Positions 1-6,138 of a stretch of DNA of 9,887 nt are shown piece after piece (position 1 is the stretch's first letter; the number at the start of each line of letters is the position of its first letter). The DNA comes from Chloroflexota bacterium (lineage in GTDB: Bacteria > Chloroflexota > Dehalococcoidia > Lucifugimonadales > UBA3495), in NCBI GenBank assembly GCA_028874675.1, contig JAPPJA010000365.1:1-9887 (forward strand), written 5' to 3'. Both the position numbers and the translations under genes were made by a program. The notes below the pieces were generated by a model. The model worked only from the letters and a program-made list of their open reading frames with translations, was not told the DNA's origin and did not search any database.

Positions 1-279
1 TATCTTTATCCTCCGTTCCTGGCTCAAGCGAGAAGGGTGCTTAGGCCCCATGGCCTGCTTTTGGCAAAGATTACGGATATGGTGAACAGCCATCGCTCCA
101 AGTGGAGTCATTGCGACTTCATGCGAATGGCTGATGAAGCGGGATTTACTGTTTGCGACCTTATCGTCAAGGTCCGAACCGGCCCAATGACCTCAAATAA
201 ATGGAAGACCGCCCACCACGCCAGGAAACGACATTGCTTCTGGATAGTATGTCGTAACGGCGCCAGTTGCGAAAGATAG
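1..279 (+). CDS. DNA methyltransferase, C-terminal fragment (5' truncated by window edge)
   Basis: Frame 1 is open from the first base to the TAG at 277-279, giving the last 92 residues. It would transfer a methyl group from S-adenosylmethionine to DNA and so protect the host from the endonuclease encoded just downstream. The segment RRVLRPHGLLLAK (residues 11-23) looks like the late strand of a class I methyltransferase fold, where a leader 'vLrpgG' precedes a hydrophobic strand. The basic, aromatic end HHARKRHCFWIVCRN resembles the C-termini of amino-type (N6-adenine or N4-cytosine) DNA methylases. The SAM-binding and catalytic motifs lie upstream of the window, so target base and specificity cannot be read. 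Calling it a DNA methylase rests on this tail and on the restriction enzyme next door; another Rossmann methyltransferase is less likely. Confidence 0.7.
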   Translation, partial: YLYPPFLAQARRVLRPHGLLLAKITDMVNSHRSKWSHCDFMRMADEAGFTVCDLIVKVRTGPMTSNKWKTAHHARKRHCFWIVCRNGASCER

Positions 280-282
280 TCT

Positions 283-876
283 TTGCGAAATTACAACCCG
301 CTCAGCGTGGATGAACTGGGCCGCAGCGCTGCAAGGGCTTTGATGGAGTACCCCGCCGAGGTTTTGCCACCGGAAAACTCCTTCAATGGGGCGGGAGTGT
401 ACACGTTGCATTACCGGGGTATGTTTCCACTATATTCGGATATCGCTGAAGGTTCACCAATTTACGTTGGGAAGGCAGACCCGCCAGGCCGTAGACAAGG
501 CCAAGGCCGCGGCGCAACGACAACAACTACTCTATACCGGCGCCTGTTGCAGCACGCTGATTCAATCTCGGCAGCGGACAACTTGGACCTGCCAGATTTT
601 TGTTGCCGGTGGCTCGTGCTTGATCCTGTATGGATCGGCCTGACCGAGCAGATTCTAGTTGCTGAGAATCATCCGCTTTGGAATGTCTTGGTGGACGGGT
701 TCGGCAACCACGACCCAGGCAGTGGCCGGCGGAACCAGAGGCGGTCACAATGGGATACTCTGCACCCCGGCCGCGAATGGGCATCGAGCCTGCAAGACCG
801 CGAAGAGACTGTGGAAACAATCACGTCAGCAATCGAAACATTCTTGTCGAATCGGGGGAGGAGGCTAAATCCCTAG
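283..876 (+). CDS. Eco29kI-family type II restriction endonuclease (GIY-YIG nuclease)
   Basis: Cuts double-stranded DNA at a short specific site unless it is methylated. The 197-residue protein carries the GIY-YIG core in Eco29kI form: GAGVY (36-40), PIYVGKA (59-65), a Y-R-R-L-L-Q-H helix (85-91), then E122 and PLWN (131-134), followed by the family hallmark DGFGNHDPG (138-146) and LHPGR (160-164). Y40, Y61, R87, H91, E122 and N134 line up with the catalytic set described for Eco29kI (Y49, Y76, R104, H108, E142, N154), with identical R-H and E-N spacing of 4 and 12. The start is TTG at 283, 4 bases past the methyltransferase stop and in the same frame; GTG at 307 is an alternative. No clear Shine-Dalgarno is seen, so translation may be coupled to the upstream gene. 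Eco29kI itself recognises CCGCGG; specificity here is unproven. Confidence 0.88.
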   Translation: MRNYNPLSVDELGRSAARALMEYPAEVLPPENSFNGAGVYTLHYRGMFPLYSDIAEGSPIYVGKADPPGRRQGQGRGATTTTTLYRRLLQHADSISAADNLDLPDFCCRWLVLDPVWIGLTEQILVAENHPLWNVLVDGFGNHDPGSGRRNQRRSQWDTLHPGREWASSLQDREETVETITSAIETFLSNRGRRLNP

Positions 877-986
877 TTCCAAAAACGTGCAAGTTGCTGG
901 AACGTCATCGTTGGCCTGTATCGCCCCGTTCATCGAAACCTGCTCTCTGGCAATTAACCCCCATTTCCCCCAGCCCCCCTCTAATA

Positions 987-992
987 TATAAT
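987..992 (+). promoter_or_regulatory. Candidate -10 box for the Rieske ferredoxin gene
   Basis: A perfect TATAAT lies about 77 bases upstream of the Rieske ATG, at the end of a C-rich stretch. No good -35 hexamer is seen at 16-18 bases distance, so this is a candidate only. It would give a leader of roughly 70 nt. Confidence 0.4.
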
Positions 993-1009
993 CACCCGCG
1001 AATCATTTG

Positions 1010-1052
1010 GCCCGGCCGGGTAGCCGGGCGTAATTGTTGCCGTTTTTTACGC
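1010..1052 (+). promoter_or_regulatory. Two overlapping leader hairpins upstream of the Rieske gene
   Basis: GCCCGGC at 1010-1016 pairs perfectly with GCCGGGC at 1023-1029 (6-nt loop). GCGTAA at 1028-1033 pairs with TTACGC at 1047-1052, and this second stem contains a run of six T. The arms share bases 1028-1029, so the complete forms cannot both exist at once. The strong Shine-Dalgarno AAGGAGGAG follows at 1058-1066. A leader that switches folds is possible but not shown. Confidence 0.35.
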
Positions 1053-1068
1053 AACGCAAGGAGGAGTT

Positions 1069-1398
1069 ATGCCCGACGATTTCGTTAAGGTTGCCGCGGT
1101 CAGCGAGGTGTCCCCCGGGGATATGAAGGTAGTGGACGTGGGCGACGACCAGATTCTCCTGGTCAACGTGGACGGTGAGGTCCACGCCTGCGACGACATC
1201 TGCTCCCACGCCTACGCTTCCCTGTCCGAGGGCGACCTGGACGGCGCGGAGGTCCAGTGCCCGCTCCACGGCGCCATCTTCAACGTCAGGACCGGCAAGG
1301 TACTCACCCCGCCGGCGGTGGAACCTCTCCGCACCTTTGAGGTTCGCGTGGACGGAGACGATATCCTCATCGGCCCTGCCAGGGAAGGCGAGGAGTAG
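1069..1398 (+). CDS. Rieske [2Fe-2S] ferredoxin
   Basis: A 109-residue stand-alone Rieske protein, the size of the ferredoxins that shuttle electrons to ring-hydroxylating oxygenases or resemble small nitrite reductase subunits. Cluster ligands are C45-x-H47 (CSH) and C64-x-x-H67 (CPLH), separated by 16 residues, normal for the family. The pattern GEVHACDDIC before the first pair and LHGAIFNVRTGKV after the second is typical. There is no signal peptide or membrane anchor, so it is cytoplasmic and soluble, unlike the Rieske subunits of bc1 complexes. The start is well supported: AAGGAGGAG at 1058-1066 sits just before the ATG. No oxygenase or reductase partner is present nearby, so its partner must be encoded elsewhere and the substrate pathway is unknown. 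Confidence 0.9.
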   Translation: MPDDFVKVAAVSEVSPGDMKVVDVGDDQILLVNVDGEVHACDDICSHAYASLSEGDLDGAEVQCPLHGAIFNVRTGKVLTPPAVEPLRTFEVRVDGDDILIGPAREGEE

Positions 1399-1420
1399 CG
1401 CCGGTCTCGGTCCGCAGGGC

Positions 1421-1443
1421 CCTTCCCCCATCATGGGAGAAGG
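1421..1443. repeat. Short imperfect palindrome after the Rieske gene
   Basis: CCTTCCCCCAT at 1421-1431 faces ATGGGAGAAGG at 1433-1443 with one mismatch and one central base. In practice it would form a stem of about 9 bp with a small loop. No T-run follows. It could contribute to transcript ending or be the edge of a dispersed repeat; the text of this kind is common in intergenic DNA of several phyla. Confidence 0.35.
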
Positions 1444-1555
1444 TCAGGCTGGAGATGGCAGTGCGCGGCTTGAAACTGTTCTCCCGCCCGAATCTATGAC
1501 CGTCTTCATTGAGGCGGGATACGCTCGAACTATTCAGACACTGGCCAAAGCAATC

Positions 1556-1612
1556 TATCCACGCAGGGACCCCGGCTGCATCAGTTCCGCCTGACGGTTC
1601 CCTTCGTGGATA
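1556..1612 (+). terminator. Long inverted repeat between convergent Rieske and lepB genes
   Basis: TATCCACG at 1556-1563 pairs perfectly with CGTGGATA at 1605-1612. After one mismatch the stem continues with AGGGA (1565-1569) against TCCCT (1599-1603). Inside it a smaller TCAG/CTGA hairpin can form. On the plus strand AAATTTT follows directly, so it can act as a terminator for the Rieske transcript. On the minus strand there is no T-run, so ending of the lepB transcript is less clear. Confidence 0.5.
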
Positions 1613-1660
1613 AATTTTGCCCCGGAGGCAGGTATCGCCCGCGCCTATGTCGGAACGAGC

Positions 1661-2236
1661 CTAGCGGGGAGTGCCGAACTCGGGGAAGGGCCAGTAAATC
1701 AGCCATACCTTCCCCACCACGTTTTCCTCCGGCACACCTCCCCAATTGCGGGAGTCGTTGCTGTGCGACCGGTTGTCCCCCATGACGAAGTACTCTCCCG
1801 CTCCCATCCGGCGCGCGGGCATAGTGTCGGTGAAGGGAGATTTGAGGTAGGGCTCCAGGTGGACCACATCGTTGACCAGGACCGTGCCGTCAACGATCTC
1901 CACCTTGTCCCCCGGCAGGCCGATGACTCTTTTCACGAAGTCCCGCCGCGGCTCTCCGGGAAAATGAAACACTATGATCTCTCCCAGCCTGGGCGGCCGG
2001 AAGGGGCGGCTGACGTCCGACTTGTCCACGTCCCAGATGGGTATAACCCGGGAGAAGCGCTCCACGTCGAACTTGAAATAGACCAGCTTGTTGACCAGCA
2101 GGTACTGCTGCCCTTCCAGGGTAGGGGCCATGCTGGAGCCTTCTACCCGAAAGTTCTGGGCGCTGGCTTGGATGAGGATAAACACCACAACAGCCAGGGC
2201 CAAAGCTTCCAGAATTTCCCGCGTTACCGCCGACAT
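1661..2236 (-). CDS. lepB: Signal peptidase I
   Basis: Membrane-bound serine protease that removes signal peptides from exported proteins at the outer face of the cytoplasmic membrane. The 191-residue protein has one N-terminal membrane anchor (about residues 8-26). The catalytic serine S35 lies in EGSSMAPTL and the general-base lysine K102 in RDFVKRVIGLPGD. The conserved box GDNRSHSNDSR (153-163) is complete. The length fits short single-anchor signal peptidases of many Gram-positive and Chloroflexota-like bacteria, rather than the longer two-anchor E. coli form. The ATG at 2236 is the only start in frame: a TAG lies 11 codons upstream with no start codon between. No convincing Shine-Dalgarno is seen close to it. 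The gene is convergent with the Rieske gene and divergent from the SMP-30 gene. Confidence 0.93.
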   Translation of the reverse strand: MSAVTREILEALALAVVVFILIQASAQNFRVEGSSMAPTLEGQQYLLVNKLVYFKFDVERFSRVIPIWDVDKSDVSRPFRPPRLGEIIVFHFPGEPRRDFVKRVIGLPGDKVEIVDGTVLVNDVVHLEPYLKSPFTDTMPARRMGAGEYFVMGDNRSHSNDSRNWGGVPEENVVGKVWLIYWPFPEFGTPR

Positions 2237-2539
2237 GGTTTCTGTTCGCCCGTGTCCTTGGATACTCTAATCCCCACCAGCCCGCCCCCCCTGAAACGTC
2301 CGGTTAATTTTGCCCGCCGGAAAAGCAATATCAATAGCCGCCGTGTCAGCAATACTCTTGCCTGGCAGACCGTCGCGGGAGGGTGGCCGCGGGACCTGCA
2401 GAAGCGGTTCGTTAACCGCCCCCTCGCATTCCTCTCGCGCCATCCAGGTGGACATACCCGCGCGTTGGTGGCTAAACTGCTAATCCATCAGCCAGTTAAG
2501 GCAGCCAGTTAAGGCAGCCAGTTAAGGAGGCACGACAGA
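2237..2539. other. Divergent intergenic region between lepB and the SMP-30 gene
   Basis: About 300 bases that must hold the promoters of both flanking genes. I see no strong -35/-10 pair for either. The only clear structure is the 13-bp tandem repeat at its right end, annotated separately. No convincing gene is present: the open frames here are extensions of shadow frames. Confidence 0.6.
2491..2528 (+). repeat. 13-bp tandem repeat, three copies, ending in the SMP-30 ribosome site
   Basis: The unit GCCAGTTAAGGCA occurs at 2491-2503 and 2504-2516. A third copy at 2517-2528 ends in GGA instead of GGCA, which creates AAGGAGG at 2524-2530. That Shine-Dalgarno lies 9 bases before the ATG at 2540. 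The repeat therefore abuts, and partly supplies, the translation start signal. Confidence 0.85.
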
Positions 2540-3445
2540 ATGGCTTGGCAATACCACTTCGAGTTGCTCACCCGACCCTACGGCGGCGTCAGCGAGGGAC
2601 CCGTATGGGATGGTGAGGCAATCCTGTTCACCCACATTCCCTCCAGCCGCATAATGCGCTACGACCCCGATTCCGGCGCCATTACCGAGGCCCGGACCGG
2701 CACCAACCATACCAACGGTCTTGCCTTCGATGCCCGGGGAAATCTTTTCGGTTGCTGCTCCGGTGGCCGGGCCATTGTCCGTTTTGATGACAACGCCAAT
2801 GTGGCGGTGTCCGACCGCGTGGATGGGCAGAAGCTCAACACTCCCAACGACCTGGCCATCGACCGCAGCGGGCGCATCTGGTTCACCAACCCCTGGAACG
2901 CCGGCAACATAGACCCCAGCGAGGTTGAGGAACTGGATAACCGCTCGGTGCTTCGGGCCGACCCCCAGCCCGATGGAAGCTACACCACCACGCGGGTTAC
3001 CTTCGATACCACCATGCCCAACGGCATCCTGGTGTCCCCCGACCAGCGGACCCTCTACGTGGCCGAAAGCAACAGCGACCGGATCGACATAAACCGGGAA
3101 CTGCGGGCCTATCCCATCAACGACGATGGCAGCCTGGGCTCCTATCGCACCCTCCACTCCTACGGCCGGGATTCCAATGCGGTCCACCGGGGCATTGACG
3201 GAATGTGCCTGGACGCCGACGGCAACATAGTGGCCACCGCCGGCTGGGAACTGGGCGGCCCCGGTCCCATGATCTATATCTTTTCCCCAACCGGACGGGT
3301 GCTGGAGACCCATCCCATCGCCTGCAACCGGCCTACCAACGTCTGTTTCGGCGGACCCGGCCTGTCCACCCTGTACGTAACCTCAACCGACGGCCACTTC
3401 TACCGCGCCGACACCGACCGGGTAGGCTGGGCTATCTATCCCTAG
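2540..3445 (+). CDS. SMP-30/gluconolactonase/LRE-like beta-propeller hydrolase
   Basis: Probable calcium- or zinc-dependent lactonase acting on sugar lactones or related cyclic esters, in the cytoplasm. The 301 residues match the usual length of the six-bladed propeller family. Likely metal ligands are all visible: E19 (VSEGPVWDG), N103 (NTPNDLAID), N161 (MPNGILVSPD) and D220 (GIDGMCLDADGN). Repeated blade motifs include FDARGNLFG, IDRSGRIWFT and LDADGNIVAT, and the end blade is STLYVTSTDGHFYRAD. There is no signal peptide. The start at 2540 is fixed by AAGGAGG at 2524-2530. The neighbours do not name a substrate, so a specific gluconolactonase role is not proven. Confidence 0.88.
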   Translation: MAWQYHFELLTRPYGGVSEGPVWDGEAILFTHIPSSRIMRYDPDSGAITEARTGTNHTNGLAFDARGNLFGCCSGGRAIVRFDDNANVAVSDRVDGQKLNTPNDLAIDRSGRIWFTNPWNAGNIDPSEVEELDNRSVLRADPQPDGSYTTTRVTFDTTMPNGILVSPDQRTLYVAESNSDRIDINRELRAYPINDDGSLGSYRTLHSYGRDSNAVHRGIDGMCLDADGNIVATAGWELGGPGPMIYIFSPTGRVLETHPIACNRPTNVCFGGPGLSTLYVTSTDGHFYRADTDRVGWAIYP

Positions 3446-3486
3446 CGTCAGGGCTTAAAATTGCAAGCCAGGAGCTGGGAGTCACA

Positions 3487-3582
3487 ATGGGCGGACTTTT
3501 CCGGCAGCAATCCCAACTCTTGACTGCCGACGGAAGACTTCTAACTGATTTAGCGGGGTTGGCTCATGAGCATGAACCTTAG
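3487..3582 (+). CDS. Possible 31-codon leader ORF overlapping the start of the next gene
   Basis: ATG at 3487 follows GGGAG at a normal distance and runs to TAG at 3580-3582, overlapping the first codons of the 117-aa gene in another frame. The peptide (begins MGGLFRQQSQLL, ends AHEHEP) is not recognised. Such an overlap could couple translation to the next gene, which lacks a good ribosome site of its own. It could equally be chance. Confidence 0.22.
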   Translation: MGGLFRQQSQLLTADGRLLTDLAGLAHEHEP

Positions 3583-3919
3583 CGGACATGGTTTCACCCG
3601 CCAGCAGCTGCGCCAGGGCGGCGGACGCGGTACCGGCAACGACCACGTGGAAGACCTGTATGGTTGCACCGAGTTGTACGTCTATCAGACGCCCAACAAG
3701 AAGGTAACCGGTTACGAGTCCCTGAAGATGTTCATCGAGTCCGAGGGTTGTGAGGTAATTTTCACGGCGGACGCTCCGCCGGAACTCAACGGGTACGAGA
3801 CCATGCGCATCACCCAGCGCCAGGGCCAAGCCATTCCCCCGGCGGTGGTGAAGCGGACCCATTCCTGGGCCCACCAGCGCAACTTCCTGCACAGCTTCTT
3901 CAAACCTATGTACCGGTAG
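3566..3919 (+). CDS. Hypothetical protein, 117 aa
   Basis: I do not recognise the family. The protein is soluble, without signal peptide or membrane segments. It starts with a glycine- and glutamine-rich stretch (RQQLRQGGGRGTG), which may be disordered. A compact middle follows (LYVYQTPNKKVTGYESLKMFIESEG, read here in two parts: LYVYQTPNKK at 37-46 and GYESLKMFIESEG at 49-61). It ends in a histidine- and aromatic-rich tail (RTHSWAHQRNFLHSFFKPMYR, of which HSWAHQRNF is the core). Codon choice and GC content match the neighbouring metabolic genes, and the balanced composition argues for a real protein. ATG at 3566 or 3572 can serve as start; a TAG sits four codons upstream of 3566. No good Shine-Dalgarno is seen. 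It lies between two plus-strand enzymes, 120 bases from each. Confidence 0.6.
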   Translation: MSMNLSGHGFTRQQLRQGGGRGTGNDHVEDLYGCTELYVYQTPNKKVTGYESLKMFIESEGCEVIFTADAPPELNGYETMRITQRQGQAIPPAVVKRTHSWAHQRNFLHSFFKPMYR

Positions 3920-4040
3920 TTCTCTAATCCACGAATGGGCACGAATTTGCGCTAATGGCTTGATAACTGGCGGCAGCGCCTGGTCGGGCCAATAGCTACT
4001 GTACCAAACAGGTTCACCGGCGGCAGTTTAGGGAGTTCCC

Positions 4041-5024
4041 ATGATTGCAGATACGCAGACCTTCCAGGATCAGTTGCAGGAAATTGAGGCTGCCGCCGTT
4101 ACCCTGGCCTGGGGAGCGGGAAAGATTCTCTCTGAGCAATTCGGAAAGCAGCTGTCCATCGAGTACAAGGACAAGAACCAGCTGGACCCCGTTACCTCCG
4201 CCGACAAGGCCACCCAGGAATACCTGGTCAACGAGATCAGCCGTCTCTTCCCGGCCCACGGCATCCTCGGAGAAGAGGGTTCCGACGAGACCGACCCCGC
4301 CGGCCCTGCCCCCGACTTTCTGTGGGTGCTGGACCCCCTGGACGGCACCACCAACTTTCTCAACGGCCTGCCGGTGTATGCCTCTTCCATAGGAATTCTT
4401 CACCGGGGACGCCCGGTAGCCGGCGCCCTGTTCATTCCCTGGCCCTCACCCGGCGGCGCATTTGTCCTGCATTGCCGGCAGGGCGGGGGCTCCAGGTTCA
4501 CCCTTTCCGAAGGCGGGATCGACGAGCCCGTATCCGTTTACGCCTCGGAGAAGCCCGTGGGCAACCGCCTTATTGGCCTGCCCGGCTTCTTCGTCCAGAC
4601 CACCAAGTTTGGGAAGCCCGTGGGCCGCAACCCCGGCGAGCTGCGCACCACCGGCAGCATCGCCTACGAACTGGCCATGACCGCCTGCGGGGTACTGCAG
4701 TACGCCATCATCGGGGCCCCCCGGATGTGGGACATGCTGGCCGGCGTCATAGCGGTCCAGGAAGCCGGCGGCACGGTGATGACCAGGCTGAAAGGGGAGA
4801 AGCGGTGGCGCCCCATGGACTCGCTGGTACCCAGCTGGGAGCAAACCCCGCCTACGCTGAAGGAACTGCGCCAGTGGGTAGCCCCCCTGGTTGCCGGCAA
4901 CCAGCAGGTAGCCCCCCTGGTAGCCCACAACATGCAGGCCAGGTTCCGGCCGGTAGCAAAAATAAGGCAGTGGGGCAGGAAGGTGAAGAGGATGGTTGGG
5001 GCCACAAGGAGTAATCGTAGTTAG
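4041..5024 (+). CDS. Inositol monophosphatase family phosphatase
   Basis: Magnesium-dependent phosphomonoesterase of the IMPase/CysQ/FBPase superfamily; the substrate (inositol-1-phosphate, a sugar phosphate or PAP) cannot be told from sequence. Metal-binding motifs are complete: GEEG with E78-E79, the signature WVLDPLDGTTNF (95-106) with D98 and D101, and the late MWDM with D231. DPVTSADKATQ (49-59) is the usual N-terminal motif. The catalytic fold ends near residue 265. Beyond it the protein continues about 60 residues as an unusual tail, with the decapeptide repeat QWVAPLVAGN/QQVAPLVAHN (278-297) and a basic end rich in R and K. The total of 327 residues is long for the family (about 260). 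AGGGAG at 4030-4035 supports the start at 4041. The stop codon is shared with the ribosome site of the next gene. Confidence 0.9.
   Translation: MIADTQTFQDQLQEIEAAAVTLAWGAGKILSEQFGKQLSIEYKDKNQLDPVTSADKATQEYLVNEISRLFPAHGILGEEGSDETDPAGPAPDFLWVLDPLDGTTNFLNGLPVYASSIGILHRGRPVAGALFIPWPSPGGAFVLHCRQGGGSRFTLSEGGIDEPVSVYASEKPVGNRLIGLPGFFVQTTKFGKPVGRNPGELRTTGSIAYELAMTACGVLQYAIIGAPRMWDMLAGVIAVQEAGGTVMTRLKGEKRWRPMDSLVPSWEQTPPTLKELRQWVAPLVAGNQQVAPLVAHNMQARFRPVAKIRQWGRKVKRMVGATRSNRS
4871..4925 (+). repeat. In-frame direct repeat (30-bp period) in the phosphatase tail
   Basis: Bases 4871-4895 and 4901-4925 are near-identical, sharing the exact 15-mer GGTAGCCCCCCTGGT at 4877 and 4907. The period is 30 bases, so the duplication keeps the frame and gives two copies of a ten-residue unit. 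Confidence 0.85.
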
Positions 5025-5033
5025 GAGGACCAA

Positions 5034-6071
5034 ATGACTCAAAGGATCCGAATGTGGGAAGTGACTAACAGCAAGACACCTGTCGAAGTACCAGCCAGCA
5101 GAATCAAGCTGGAGGAGAGCTTGGAAGACTGGCTGGCAAGTGATATTTCGATGCTTGACCCGGGTTTGCTAGTAATTGGGCGACAAGTTCGAACTGACTT
5201 CGGTAAGTTCATGGACTTGCTTTGCCTGGACAGCAATGGTAACACTGTAGTCATCGAACTCAAGAAGAACAAGACTGCCCGGGAAGTCACCGCCCAAGCA
5301 CTGGAATATGCTTCATGGGTTAAAGATCTATCATTTCAGGATATCAGCAAACGCGCTGACGGATATTTCGGCAGTGAGGGGTCACTGGAAAATGCTTTCG
5401 TATCAAGATTTAAGACTGATTTACCCGATGAGCTTAACTCGACCCATCGCGTGCTAATCGTAGCTGAATCTTTGGATGAGAGTACCGAGAGGATTGTCCA
5501 GTACCTTTCGGAAATGAACGTTCCGATTAACGTTGCAACAGTGCAACATTTTAGGGACAACTCCGAAAGGGAATTTCTGGCTCAGGTCTTTCTGGTTGAA
5601 CCTGCTGTTGCAGAGGTCAGGGCCAACTTGCATTCCAAGAAGCGTCAATTACCCAATTCCGCTCAAATGGTAGCCCTGGCAGACGAGCAGGGGGTTGGAG
5701 AGTTATATAACCATCTGTTAGCTGGTTCATCCGGCATTATGACGAATGCCAGTTTTGGCAACACTAGCCGGGGCTTTAGCGTTAAGGACGAAGGTAAATC
5801 GTCGGCGATCTTCGTGATTGAACTTGGGGAAAGTGGCTCGGATCAAGGTCTAATGCTCCGCATGAACGGTAGTCGCCTAATGAATTTCTTCGATCTCAGC
5901 AGCGAACAACTGGATACCATACTTCCTGAAGAACGGTCAAATATGGACGCGAAAGACTGGAGGGGGACAACCGAAGAAGAAAGGGCCAACTGGACCGGGT
6001 ATCGTTGCTATTTCCGTAGTACTGAAGAACTGGACAACTTCATTTCCTGTATACGGTCAAGTATAGAGTAA
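5034..6071 (+). CDS. NucS/DUF91-like PD-(D/E)XK nuclease with unassigned C-terminal domain
   Basis: Predicted DNA-cleaving enzyme, 345 residues. The N-terminal half shows the nuclease core: an opening helix LEESLEDWLASD (26-37), the strand with D61 (RTDFGKFMDLL), then VVIELKK with E75-x-K77, and the conserved glutamine helix AQALEYASW (87-95, Q88). These match the D-(E)xK-Q arrangement of the NucS/DUF91 group. The region from about 205 to 345 is a separate module I cannot assign; it has a strand-rich stretch around 257-282 and a DUF-like end WTGYRCYFRSTEELDNF. The ribosome site AGGAGG (5023-5028) overlaps the stop of the phosphatase gene, so the two are probably co-transcribed. Base composition is lower in GC (50% in a 60-base sample) than its neighbours, which suggests transfer. 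It could serve mismatch repair, as NucS does, or defence against foreign DNA; neither is shown. Confidence 0.75.
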   Translation: MTQRIRMWEVTNSKTPVEVPASRIKLEESLEDWLASDISMLDPGLLVIGRQVRTDFGKFMDLLCLDSNGNTVVIELKKNKTAREVTAQALEYASWVKDLSFQDISKRADGYFGSEGSLENAFVSRFKTDLPDELNSTHRVLIVAESLDESTERIVQYLSEMNVPINVATVQHFRDNSEREFLAQVFLVEPAVAEVRANLHSKKRQLPNSAQMVALADEQGVGELYNHLLAGSSGIMTNASFGNTSRGFSVKDEGKSSAIFVIELGESGSDQGLMLRMNGSRLMNFFDLSSEQLDTILPEERSNMDAKDWRGTTEEERANWTGYRCYFRSTEELDNFISCIRSSIE

Positions 6072-6096
6072 ATCCTGTTCAAGTCTCTCTTATTGA

Positions 6097-6129
6097 ACCG
6101 CCATCATTGAACTTCTCATTGATGGCGGT
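6097..6129 (+). terminator. Hairpin after the nuclease gene
   Basis: ACCGCCATCA at 6097-6106 pairs perfectly with TGATGGCGGT at 6120-6129 over a 13-nt loop, 26 bases past the nuclease stop. The following bases (CCCATTTCCC) hold only a short T-run, so it is a weak intrinsic terminator or a rho-assisted one. Confidence 0.5.
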
Positions 6130-6138
6130 CCCATTTCC

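Noticed and set aside
1003..1434. 143-residue open frame on the minus strand
   Set aside because: Antisense to the Rieske gene; composition typical of a shadow.
1483..1519. TCCCGCC...GGCGGGA inverted repeat as a terminator
   Set aside because: Loop of more than 20 bases and no T-run; the larger repeat at 1556-1612 is the better candidate.
1763..2512. 249-residue open frame on the plus strand
   Set aside because: Antisense to lepB and continuing through the intergenic region without a ribosome site or family match.
2522..3313. 263-residue open frame on the minus strand
   Set aside because: Glycine- and valine-rich shadow of the SMP-30 gene, whose plus-strand translation has the full metal-ligand set.
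4322..5014. 230-residue open frame inside the phosphatase gene
   Set aside because: Arginine- and proline-rich frame-shifted shadow of the phosphatase.
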